From Paenibacillus sp. FSL R10-2782 (GTDB taxonomy: Bacteria; Bacillota; Bacilli; Paenibacillales; Paenibacillaceae), in NCBI RefSeq assembly GCF_038592985.1, contig NZ_CP151951.1, positions 1,355,001 to 1,419,000 on the forward strand: DNA of 64,000 nucleotides, written 5' to 3'. The notes beneath the pieces were generated by a model that was not told where the DNA came from, did not search any database, and saw only the letters and a list, made by a program, of their open reading frames with translations. Shown one piece after another: positions 26,889 through 34,676 of this stretch; positions within the stretch are counted from its first letter, which is position 1; every line of letters starts with the position of its first letter. The translations under genes and the position numbers were made by a program.

Positions 26889-28229
26889 TTGAGAGCATTT
26901 GAATTGTTTTACGAACTCTATAAAATCGAAAACTTAAGAGAAGTCTATTCTGAAAGAATCAAAAATAATTCTTCCCCGGGCCTAGACAGAATTAATAGAC
27001 GAATATTTGAAAGAGAGCTTGATAAAAACCTAAGTATTATTAATAGTAAGGTAATTAACGGTACATACAAGTTTACAAAATACAAACAAAAATTAATTTC
27101 TAAGGGGGAGGGTAAAAACCCAAGAGTTATTTCTATGCCTACAATAAGAGACAAAATAACACTGGCTGTAATGAAAAATATACTAGCTCAAATCTATAAC
27201 AATGAGGTATCTTATTCTGTTATACATAGAATTATTAACCTTATAGTCGGAACTTTACAAAATGAGAATTATAACCATTATTTCAAAATAGATTTGTCTC
27301 AATTCTATGACACTATTAATCATCAAATTTTATTGTCAAAAGTAAAAAGTAAAATACGAAAAAAAGCTTTTATTCAGTTGATAGAAAGAGCTATAAAAAC
27401 ACCAACAGTGGAGGAGAGCTATTCTAAAGGTTTAAAAAAAACAAATGGAGTAGGGGTTCCTCAAGGGTTATCAATATCTAATATTCTTGCTGGTCTATAT
27501 TTATCTAAGTTTGATAAAAAACACAATAATAAAATTCATTATAAGTATTTTAGATTTGTAGATGACATTTTGATTTTATGCCATAAAGAAGATTTTATCG
27601 GTTTAAAAAAAGCAATTGAGCAGGAGTTGGAAAGGAAATATCTTCTAAAAATAAATAAAGACAAGACAGAAAGCGGCATAGTACAAAAAAAAGAAATCTC
27701 ATATTTAGGATACTTGATTAGTAAAGATCAAATTTCAGTTAGGCCAAGTTCTGTAAAAAAGTTGGAATTATCCTTAGAAAAATTATTCAAAGAATATGCA
27801 ATATATAAAAAATTAGGAAAGGAACTATTTATATGGAAATTGAATATTAAAATAACTGGTCTAATTAAAGATAGTAAGAAAAGAGGGTGGACATTTTTCT
27901 TTTCGCAAATTACAAATGAAAGAGTCTTGTTTCATCTCGATTGGCTAATTAAGCAATATATTAAACGTTTTAATTTAGAAGAAGATTTTGAAGAAATAAA
28001 GATAAAAAAGTACGTCAGAACCTTTAAAGAAATAAAAAACAATTTACATGGAACCACATATATACCCAATTTAGATAATTTTACCGTAGATGATAAGAGA
28101 GCTTTTATTGAAAAAGTACTAGGGTTGCCAACTACCTTCTTTAGTGATGAAGTAATTGAAGAAATGTTTGATAAAGAAACGTATAAATTTATTAGAGAAT
28201 TAGAAAGAGATTTGCAGCATTTTTCATGA
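26889..28229 (+). CDS. reverse transcriptase, probable defence-associated (DRT) type
   Basis: 446 residues; TTG start with AAGGAGG eight bases upstream. RT motifs in order: SSPGLDRI, KGEGKNPRVISMPTIRDKI, FKIDLSQFYDTI with D135, GVGVPQGLSISN (187 on), YFRFVDDILIL with D225/D226, LKINKDKTE and ISYLGYLIS. The three catalytic Asp are intact. About 130 residues after the palm hold no intron maturase or HNH domain, and the retron-specific NAxxH and VTG motifs are absent. With the SLATT gene downstream it belongs with unknown-group/Abi-like RTs that defend against phage. AT-rich codon use contrasts sharply with flanking genes, suggesting horizontal transfer. Confidence 0.88.
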   Translation: MRAFELFYELYKIENLREVYSERIKNNSSPGLDRINRRIFERELDKNLSIINSKVINGTYKFTKYKQKLISKGEGKNPRVISMPTIRDKITLAVMKNILAQIYNNEVSYSVIHRIINLIVGTLQNENYNHYFKIDLSQFYDTINHQILLSKVKSKIRKKAFIQLIERAIKTPTVEESYSKGLKKTNGVGVPQGLSISNILAGLYLSKFDKKHNNKIHYKYFRFVDDILILCHKEDFIGLKKAIEQELERKYLLKINKDKTESGIVQKKEISYLGYLISKDQISVRPSSVKKLELSLEKLFKEYAIYKKLGKELFIWKLNIKITGLIKDSKKRGWTFFFSQITNERVLFHLDWLIKQYIKRFNLEEDFEEIKIKKYVRTFKEIKNNLHGTTYIPNLDNFTVDDKRAFIEKVLGLPTTFFSDEVIEEMFDKETYKFIRELERDLQHFS

Positions 28230-28247
28230 ACGGGGGCGCAAGAAAGT

Positions 28248-28865
28248 ATGGATAACTTAACTGAATTTAAAAGAAAGATATGGATAACAAGAAAGAGCAG
28301 AATTCAAGCATCAGAAAGAATATTGAGAAAATACAACGTTTACCAAGGGGTACTAATATATTATTCAATAGTAATAGTAATATATTCGATTTGGAATATA
28401 CAGCCCGTAAACACTAATGGGCGTATAACGGAAGCAGCTCTTTTTTTAATGATCATTTCAGTGATTTTTTCATTGTTTTCATTGTTTGTTTCTACCAAAA
28501 ACTTGCAAGAAAAGTTTTTTAATTTAAAAATTAACTATATAGAGTTAGAAAAACTATATGGACAACTAAGCGTATTAAAGCCAGAAAGTGTCCATGAAAT
28601 TACCAATGTCCGAAATCATTATAATAATTTGTTATCAGCAGTTGATAATCATGAGACAATAGATTATTACAGAGTCTTATTAAATGATACGGAAGAATCA
28701 AATAAATTGAACGAAGAACAAGTTGAAAGATATAAAAAGACTATTTGGAAAACGGGTATTTATGATAAGTCATATCAAGTTCTTTTGTATTTGATGCCAA
28801 TTATCCTGCCTATAATTATAAAGGGTTTAGTGATTACTATGAACTTCTTTTTTCCTTCTAATTAA
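28248..28865 (+). CDS. SLATT-type membrane protein, probable effector of the RT system
   Basis: 205 residues: two adjacent hydrophobic helices (about 33-50 and 63-83), a long cytosolic helical stretch (about 85-170) and a third hydrophobic segment near the C-terminus (about 178-200). This is the 2-TM-plus-coiled-coil look of SLATT domains, proposed pore-forming effectors in nucleotide-signalling and RT-linked conflict systems. The assignment rests on architecture and the RT neighbour, as SLATT sequences diverge strongly. It starts 18 bases after the RT stop, so probably one transcript. The predicted role is membrane damage on phage sensing. Confidence 0.7.
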   Translation: MDNLTEFKRKIWITRKSRIQASERILRKYNVYQGVLIYYSIVIVIYSIWNIQPVNTNGRITEAALFLMIISVIFSLFSLFVSTKNLQEKFFNLKINYIELEKLYGQLSVLKPESVHEITNVRNHYNNLLSAVDNHETIDYYRVLLNDTEESNKLNEEQVERYKKTIWKTGIYDKSYQVLLYLMPIILPIIIKGLVITMNFFFPSN

Positions 28866-28883
28866 AAATAAAGGAGTACTAAA

Positions 28884-29495
28884 ATGCTAGTGAATAAATC
28901 CATTACAGTATTTGATTTTGAGACATCTGGCCTGAACCCTGAAAAAGATCAAGTTATTGAAATTGCTGCTATCCGTTGCATGGGTGATGAAGTAATATCT
29001 GAATTTTCAACATTAATAAAATTTGATGGGAATTTATCCCCAAAAGTAATTGAATTAACAGGAATCAAAGTGGAAAATTTGACACATGGTTTAACTGAGG
29101 ATACGGCATTCAGGATCTTAAATCGAATCATAGGTGATAGTTTATTGGTTGCGCATAATGCTGCTTTCGATTTATCATTTTTACATCACACATTAATGAG
29201 ATTAGCCAATAGAAGTATTCAGAATTCTTTTATTGATACACTTACTGTATGTAGAGATAAATTATATTATCCACATACGTTGAATGATGTCTGCGCTCAT
29301 TACGCAGTAACATTGGATGGTGCACATAGAGCAATGAATGATGTTTACGCATGTTGGGAAGTGTTTAAACGTATAACTCAAGAAGTAAACATAGAGAGTT
29401 ACATAAATAAATTAAGCTACTTAAAAAAATATGGCCCCCCTAAATGGGTACCTTCTTATGCGAAATTAGTAGCAACTGAGAATAAATATAAATAA
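28884..29495 (+). CDS. DnaQ-like 3'-5' exonuclease (DEDDh)
   Basis: 203 residues. Exo I: VFDFETSGLNP with D11 and E13; Exo II: LLVAHNAAFDLSFL with its Asp; Exo III: HRAMNDVYACWEVF with the DEDDh His and Asp. All four acidic residues and the His are present, so it should be active on DNA or RNA 3' ends. AAAGGAG lies seven bases before the ATG and 18 bases separate it from the SLATT gene, making it the third gene of the RT operon. It might trim RT product, process the partner RNA or attack phage nucleic acid. The last ~35 residues have no clear domain. Confidence 0.88.
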   Translation: MLVNKSITVFDFETSGLNPEKDQVIEIAAIRCMGDEVISEFSTLIKFDGNLSPKVIELTGIKVENLTHGLTEDTAFRILNRIIGDSLLVAHNAAFDLSFLHHTLMRLANRSIQNSFIDTLTVCRDKLYYPHTLNDVCAHYAVTLDGAHRAMNDVYACWEVFKRITQEVNIESYINKLSYLKKYGPPKWVPSYAKLVATENKYK

Positions 29496-29813
29496 GCATA
29501 AAGTTACCTTGAGAAATTTATAAATTAAAAGATAGGTTTATTCCTCGAGTATGTATTTAATTAAGTTTTATTACAATTATTGATTATCTACATATTGGTA
29601 TTTCCCGAAAAAGACATGTTTTCTGGTGAATAATTACCAAATATGAAAGATTATACCAACCTCCAACCATAACATGAGATGTATTGAAATACAGGTTCGG
29701 AGTATCTGTTGTTATAAGCATACAATCTTCAATAAGAGATATCTTTCATGTATTTAAGGGCTGTTTTTTGTATGCTAAAGTAAGATTACCACTACTTATT
29801 AGGAGGGACAAAT
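29496..29813. other. AT-rich intergenic region, nothing assigned
   Basis: About 320 bases between the exonuclease gene and the next small gene. No convincing reading frame, RNA gene or T-tailed terminator. It contains a loose inverted pair (AAATATGAAAGA near 29638 and TCTTTCATGTATTT near 29743) of doubtful meaning. Confidence 0.4.
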
Positions 29814-30011
29814 ATGCACGCGAGTAGAAAAGAACTTCAACGTATACTAAAACAGGCGAATGAATTTGCCCGGAAGCAAGCAAAGGAAGCAGGAGCTTCG
29901 ATTTACTATATAAAAGGTGGTAAGCGTGTACGTGAAGATGCAACTGGGCAAAAGTATGAAATCGTATATAATACTTCGGGCACTCGTCAGGAGTATGAAT
30001 TCCACGAATAG
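29814..30011 (+). CDS. uncharacterised 65-residue basic protein
   Basis: A small soluble protein with a helical, Lys/Arg-rich first half (ELQRILKQANEFARKQAKEA) and a beta-like second half ending EYEFHE. AGGAGGG lies six bases upstream of the ATG, which is the main evidence that it is real. I do not recognise the family. It sits between the RT operon and decayed genes, so it could be part of the accessory region. Confidence 0.6.
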   Translation: MHASRKELQRILKQANEFARKQAKEAGASIYYIKGGKRVREDATGQKYEIVYNTSGTRQEYEFHE

Positions 30012-30236
30012 TTCCTTTCCTACAATGATGATTTTTGAAATGTTCCTCAGTGTGATTAGCCAGCCGAGCATCATCCTTTAACCACAACCTAAGATGTAAT
30101 CAAAAACTTTTGTTTCTGCCCTATAAAAAACCCACCATTAAAATCTAATCACAAAATTGACCATAATGAATACTGGAAATATACCGCCTTTGTAGATTAT
30201 ACTGAGAATGCTGGCTATAGGAGAGTTGAGTGTTAG

Positions 30237-30440
30237 ATGATGAGGATTGAGAAGGAAGACTATGACCAGAATGCGGAGATTATTTTAGGGAAGCTCAAGG
30301 CATATAATGATCAGAACTTGCCTCATATTACGAATTACGAGAACAAGAAAGTCAATTATGCAGCCGAGGATGATCATGGTGAATTTTTGGGCGGATTGTA
30401 GGAATGATTTTCTGGAATGAGCTACGGCACAGGACCGTCA
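30237..30440 (+). pseudogene. remnant of a GNAT-type acetyltransferase gene
   Basis: From the ATG at 30237 a frame runs 54 codons (…EDDHGEFLGGL) to a TAG at 30399. The other frame continues with GMIFWNELRHRTV, as expected for the conserved GNAT stretch GGLxGxxFWNxL. The rest of the domain, including the acetyl-CoA loop, is missing. This looks like a frameshifted and truncated acetyltransferase gene; the call rests on this short match. Confidence 0.45.
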
Positions 30441-30455
30441 TAAAGGAGAGCAACG

Positions 30456-30959
30456 ATGTTTGTCATACGGGGAACACAAAAACTGCTGAAGGAATGGGAT
30501 ATTGAACCACTTCAAGTTGATATTTATCCGCCTTTGAATAGTTGGCATGCCAACTTGTTTTTGCTGAATCGGAGAAAAAATATTGTGTTTATGCATGATG
30601 CATCCCGCTTGAGCGTTACACTGTTCGGCATCAAAAAGGCGCAGTATAAAAACCTGCCAACTCTTTTTGTCCAAGCCTTGAAGGAGCTCATGATCAGTGA
30701 GGGTTTTGATGAGCAAATTGTAGAGGCGTACACACAGGAAGGCGAGCAGATGCTGGCTTCTACAACCAATAATCGCAGTGTAGTGGGGACGCTGAATGAG
30801 ATTATTTTTGTCATGAAAGAACTGGATATGGAGCATGGAAGTGAGCTGGAAAAAAACCAGTGGAATAACCGGATTGTGTTCAAAACGATTCAATACCAGT
30901 ATCCGGTTGATGCTTTTAAAGAAGTTTTAGAAAAGCATTATAAACAAGAAAGTGTGTAA
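30456..30959 (+). CDS. DUF6933-like protein of unknown function
   Basis: 167 residues, soluble. The N-terminal MFVIRGTQKLLKEWD and HANLFLLNRRKNIVFMHDASR resemble a widespread uncharacterised family (DUF6933, recalled from memory) often found in accessory DNA. AAAGGAG precedes the ATG. No catalytic motif is evident. Flanked by decayed genes. Confidence 0.65.
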   Translation: MFVIRGTQKLLKEWDIEPLQVDIYPPLNSWHANLFLLNRRKNIVFMHDASRLSVTLFGIKKAQYKNLPTLFVQALKELMISEGFDEQIVEAYTQEGEQMLASTTNNRSVVGTLNEIIFVMKELDMEHGSELEKNQWNNRIVFKTIQYQYPVDAFKEVLEKHYKQESV

Positions 30960-31059
30960 GAGTCTCGAGTCGTTTTTTTCCCTGCGTTGTTTAGAGGGGA
31001 TTGGAAGTGGGCTATCCAGCTTTGTATTTTGCTTCATTTATAATTGTTTACATATTAAT

Positions 31060-31164
31060 GATCTGCTGTCCCAAGGCTATGGTCCTGCGACGAAGAAATC
31101 CCAGGCTGACTTGATTTCTACAGAATTTATTGCTGAAAATTATGCTGCCAACTTTGTCGGTTAG
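31060..31164 (+). pseudogene. possible gene remnant
   Basis: A short in-frame stretch (LLSQGYGPATKKSQADLIS and following) reads like protein-coding sequence but has no proper start or ribosome site. It lies within the 417-base gap before fhs, which otherwise holds only a terminator. Parent family not recognised. Confidence 0.25.
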
Positions 31165-31198
31165 TTTCTGAACTGGTCGTTAAACAGGATGTGCCAAA

Positions 31199-31244
31199 AG
31201 GGTATCCACCAAAGTCCATATGGGCGGGGGATGCTCTTTTTTTT
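31199..31244 (+). terminator. terminator upstream of fhs
   Basis: A 9-bp stem with G-U pairs (31199-31207 with 31229-31237) followed by T8. It isolates fhs from the accessory region. Confidence 0.65.
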
Positions 31245-31376
31245 ACAACTCACAGAACAGAAATGCTTGCGATGAAATGGATCACAGCGCAAAAAGCGCC
31301 ACACTTTGGTAAAATAAAACGATACAGTGTTTGACACCATCGGTCAGACTTAAAAACAGGAGGTACATAACGAAGG

Positions 31377-33008
31377 ATGAAGCGGATTATTGAAGTAGCC
31401 AAAGAAGCAGGAATCGAAGAAGAGCATCTGGAGACGTATGGAAAATTTAAAGCGAAGCTGAATCCGTCCCTATGGGAGCAGGTAAAGGACCGTCCGAACG
31501 GAAAGCTGGTGCTGGTCACAGCAATGAATCCGACTCCTGCGGGGGAAGGAAAAACGCTAACCACCATTGGACTGTCGCAGGCGCTGAATGCGTTGGGGCA
31601 CAAGACCATAGCTGCGCTGCGTGAGCCGTCACTTGGCCCCTGCTTTGGCATGAAAGGGGGAGCAACCGGGGGAGGAAAAGCCCAGATTGTTCCGGCCGAG
31701 GATATTAACCTGCATTTTACGGGCGATATTCACGCGATTTCGGCTGCGCATAATTTGCTGGCAGCGATGATTGACAATCATTTGTTTCATGGCAATGCTT
31801 TGCGCTTGAAGCCGGAACGAATCATGTGGAAACGGGCTGTAGATATGAATGACCGGAGTTTGCGAAGTATAGTAACCGGATTGGGAACAGGTAATGGAGC
31901 AGTGAGAGAGAGCGGATTTCTGATTACCTCGGCCTCGGAAGTGATGGCGGTATTGTGCCTGAGCGAGAATATTGACGACCTTAAAGTACGATTGGGCCGG
32001 ATGGTCATCGGATATAATGAAGCGGGCGAAACGGTAACGGCGGAGGATTTGCAAGCAGTGGAAGGTATGGCTGTGCTGCTTCGGGATGCGTTAAAGCCGA
32101 ATCTGGTGCAAACGCTGGAGGGAACACCCGTCATTGTGCATGGTGGTCCTTTTGCTAATATTGCGCACGGATGCAGCAGTCTGATCGGTACGAAGCTGGC
32201 ATTGAAGCTAGGGGAGGTTGTCGTGACGGAGGCCGGATTCGGGGCTGAGCTGGGGGCGGAAAAGTTTTTTGATATCAAATGCCGTCAGTCTGGTTTGGAG
32301 CCGGATGCGGCTGTGTTGGTTGTAACCGCCAAAGCGCTGAAATATAACGGTGGTGTAGCTAAAAATGAGCTGGACGCGGAAAATCTGGAGCAATTACAGC
32401 TTGGATTAGCCAATATGATTCGGCATGTACGGAATCTACAAAAATTTGGCGTGCCTGTATTGGTAGCGATCAACCATTTTGTAACAGACAGCGAAGCCGA
32501 ATTGGAACTGATTTTTGCGGAGTGTGGCAAGCTGGGTGTACCCGCAGAGCTATCGCAGGTGTGGGCACAGGGAAGCCAAGGGGGAGCAAAGCTGGCCCAA
32601 AGTCTGCTACATCTGCTCCAAGAGGACAAAGCTCATTTTGCACCGTTGTATGATCATACGCTTGACTTGCAAGAGAAAATTAATGTCATTGCGAAGGAGC
32701 TTTATGGTGCGGCAGAGGTAGTATATACTCCTGCGGCTAAACGGGCCTTGTCCGGTATGGAGCAGCTTGGCTTCGGGCAACTGCCTGTATGCATGGCCAA
32801 AACGCCGTATTCTTTTTCAGATCAGCCGTCTCTGCTAGGTGCACCGGAGGGCTTCACGATCCACGTGTCCAGAGTGTCATTGTCCGCAGGAGCAGGCTTT
32901 GTGGTCGTGGAAACGGGCAATACAATGACCATGCCCGGTCTACCCAAATCTCCGGCAGCCGAGCATATGTCGTTGGAGCCGGATGGGAGCATTCAGGGCT
33001 TGATGTAG
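31377..33008 (+). CDS. fhs: formate--tetrahydrofolate ligase
   Basis: 543 residues. Makes 10-formyl-tetrahydrofolate from formate, ATP and tetrahydrofolate in cytoplasmic one-carbon metabolism. The ATP-binding loop TPAGEGKT is at 53-60, followed by REPSLGPCFGMKGGATGGG and FTGDIHAISAAHN, family hallmarks. It starts at MKRIIEVAKEAGI, about 15 residues shorter than many homologues; a stop codon seven bases upstream rules out an extension. AGGAGG lies 13 bases before the ATG, a long spacing. Confidence 0.97.
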   Translation: MKRIIEVAKEAGIEEEHLETYGKFKAKLNPSLWEQVKDRPNGKLVLVTAMNPTPAGEGKTLTTIGLSQALNALGHKTIAALREPSLGPCFGMKGGATGGGKAQIVPAEDINLHFTGDIHAISAAHNLLAAMIDNHLFHGNALRLKPERIMWKRAVDMNDRSLRSIVTGLGTGNGAVRESGFLITSASEVMAVLCLSENIDDLKVRLGRMVIGYNEAGETVTAEDLQAVEGMAVLLRDALKPNLVQTLEGTPVIVHGGPFANIAHGCSSLIGTKLALKLGEVVVTEAGFGAELGAEKFFDIKCRQSGLEPDAAVLVVTAKALKYNGGVAKNELDAENLEQLQLGLANMIRHVRNLQKFGVPVLVAINHFVTDSEAELELIFAECGKLGVPAELSQVWAQGSQGGAKLAQSLLHLLQEDKAHFAPLYDHTLDLQEKINVIAKELYGAAEVVYTPAAKRALSGMEQLGFGQLPVCMAKTPYSFSDQPSLLGAPEGFTIHVSRVSLSAGAGFVVVETGNTMTMPGLPKSPAAEHMSLEPDGSIQGLM

Positions 33009-33023
33009 TATATAGCATCACAA

Positions 33024-33058
33024 CATAAAGGACTGGCGGAAGACCGTCAGTCCTTTAT
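33024..33058. terminator. terminator between fhs and the converging crp-like gene
   Basis: A 15-bp stem with one G-U (ATAAAGGACTGGCGG and complement) around AAGA; it overlaps the last codons of the minus-strand gene. T-tract short. Confidence 0.6.
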
Positions 33059-33744
33059 TCATATCGCAGTCCATTTGACAGCTCGTCCAAACGCTCCCAA
33101 TCCAAAACCGTGATTTTTTTCTGTTCTTTACGCAGGATGTTGTCGTCAGATAGCTTTTGAATGACACGGTTGACATGTCGGGCAGTTGTGCCGATCAGCG
33201 AAGCTATTTCAGGTATATGCGGTGTATGAATTTCTTTTCCAAACTCATTCTGAAGTTGTGTTGTTAATAGATAGCTGGCCAAACGCTCTTCTACAGAAGC
33301 TAATAGATTTATTCGTGAAGCGGTTGTACAGGTCAGGAGCTTATAAGAGAGATGCTTTAATAGCTCATTATTAAATCTGTGATTCTGCATTAGATTGGTT
33401 TCAATGAAACGTTTGTTGATAAACAGAAAAGAGGCTTGTTGAACAGCTTCTACCTGCGATTGTATGACAATGTTTTGAATAAGTTCAATATCTCCAAATA
33501 CAGATAAAGGGTGGCAAAAGCGTAAAAGTAAGGACTTTCCTGTCCCCACACTGGAGGATACCTTTGTTCGACCCTCCACTTGAAAATAAATACCGTCCAG
33601 CTCATCCCCCTCCTTTAAAACAAACTCATTACGTTCATACACACGAAGCTGAATCGGAAGAGCTTCAGGGTCCGAAAATATTTGAGTGAGATTAAATTGT
33701 GAGATGTAATATTCGATGAGAGCTTGTTCTTGAGTGGATTTCAT
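33055..33744 (-). CDS. Crp/Fnr-family regulator (YeiL-like)
   Basis: 229 residues from the ATG at 33744, which has AAAGGAG eight bases upstream; an ATG seven codons earlier lacks one. Residues about 25-140 form a cyclic-nucleotide-binding-like barrel (YERNEFVLKEGDELDGIYF) and about 165-225 a winged helix (IPEIASLIGTTARHVNRVIQKL). No Fnr-type cysteine cluster, so the effector is unknown. Divergent from the HAD phosphatase gene. Confidence 0.85.
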   Translation of the reverse strand: MKSTQEQALIEYYISQFNLTQIFSDPEALPIQLRVYERNEFVLKEGDELDGIYFQVEGRTKVSSSVGTGKSLLLRFCHPLSVFGDIELIQNIVIQSQVEAVQQASFLFINKRFIETNLMQNHRFNNELLKHLSYKLLTCTTASRINLLASVEERLASYLLTTQLQNEFGKEIHTPHIPEIASLIGTTARHVNRVIQKLSDDNILRKEQKKITVLDWERLDELSNGLRYE

Positions 33745-33825
33745 CGTCTTCTCCTTTTTGGACATCGGTCCTTTTCATTATACAGGGAACTGCTACGATA
33801 GGGAAAAAGGAGGAGGCTGATCACA

Positions 33826-34578
33826 GTGAAATTTGTTTTTGATTTAGATGGAACCATTTGTTTTCACGGCAAGCCTTTGAGTGAAGCGATAGTGCAGGCT
33901 CTGGACGCGCTTGTAAAAAAAGGCCATGAAATCATCTTTGCCTCCGCTAGACCGATCCGTGATTTGTTGCCTGTGTTGCCGCTTCATATGCAGTATTTTC
34001 CAATGGTTGGCGGGAATGGCGCGTTTGTTTCCAAGGATGGGAAAATCATTTCAGCCATTCATTTTGACCCACACACAGCTGACAATATCATAAAGTTAAT
34101 CAGGGAATTCGAGGCAGATTACTTAATCGATGGCCGTTGGGACTATGCTTATTCAGGAGATAGCGAGCATCCTATTCGGCGAAATGTGGACCCTGAGCAG
34201 CGAGCCCAAAATATACATTTAGATGAGCTGAATGAGATTGTAAAAGTGGTCATATTGCGTAGCCTTCATACGCAGCAAATCTTAGAAGAGCTTCAGCAGC
34301 TACCCGTCATTACATATAGACATGGGCAAGAAGATATTATAGATATCAGTCCTAAAGGCGTGAATAAATGGACAGGCCTGCAAAAGTTAGGTATAGAACC
34401 GCAGCAATTTATTGCATTTGGCAATGATGCCAACGATGTGGAAATGTTCAAGCATGCCCGCCATTCCGTATGTGTGGGAGAGCATGCAGACCTTTCACAG
34501 TTGGCCACAGAAAAGGTTAGTCACGAAGAAGAGCTAATCATTACAAAAGTAATCGAGTTGATGGAGGAAATGCAATAG
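33826..34578 (+). CDS. HAD-superfamily hydrolase (Cof/IIB type)
   Basis: 250 residues. Motif I FDLDGT (nucleophile D6, D8), motif II in IIFASARP, a type IIB cap in the middle, motif III Lys in SPKGVNKW and motif IV FGNDANDVEMF. Such enzymes dephosphorylate sugar phosphates or nucleotides; substrate unknown. Ribosome site AAGGAGGAG precedes the GTG/ATG region. Apparently monocistronic. Confidence 0.88.
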   Translation: MKFVFDLDGTICFHGKPLSEAIVQALDALVKKGHEIIFASARPIRDLLPVLPLHMQYFPMVGGNGAFVSKDGKIISAIHFDPHTADNIIKLIREFEADYLIDGRWDYAYSGDSEHPIRRNVDPEQRAQNIHLDELNEIVKVVILRSLHTQQILEELQQLPVITYRHGQEDIIDISPKGVNKWTGLQKLGIEPQQFIAFGNDANDVEMFKHARHSVCVGEHADLSQLATEKVSHEEELIITKVIELMEEMQ

Positions 34579-34676
34579 ATACGTTTAAGCTTGTCATGCC
34601 AGTCTGCATAAATCGAACAAGTCCTTCATAGACATGTACTAATTCATTTAAAACATGTGCTGAAGGGGTTGATGAT

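Noticed and set aside
26711..28229. A retron
   Set aside because: The inverted repeats before an RT gene suggest one, but the RT lacks the retron NAxxH and VTG motifs and the RNA has no evident msr/msd layout. A DRT-type system fits better.
26889..28229. A group II intron-encoded protein
   Set aside because: The RT core resembles LtrA-like enzymes, but there is no maturase, DNA-binding or HNH region and no intron domain V hairpin downstream; SLATT and exonuclease genes follow instead.
30120..30236. A short frame ending HNEYWKYTAFVDYTENAGYRRVEC before the acetyltransferase remnant
   Set aside because: It reads like protein but has no start codon with a ribosome site and no family I recognise; too short to annotate.
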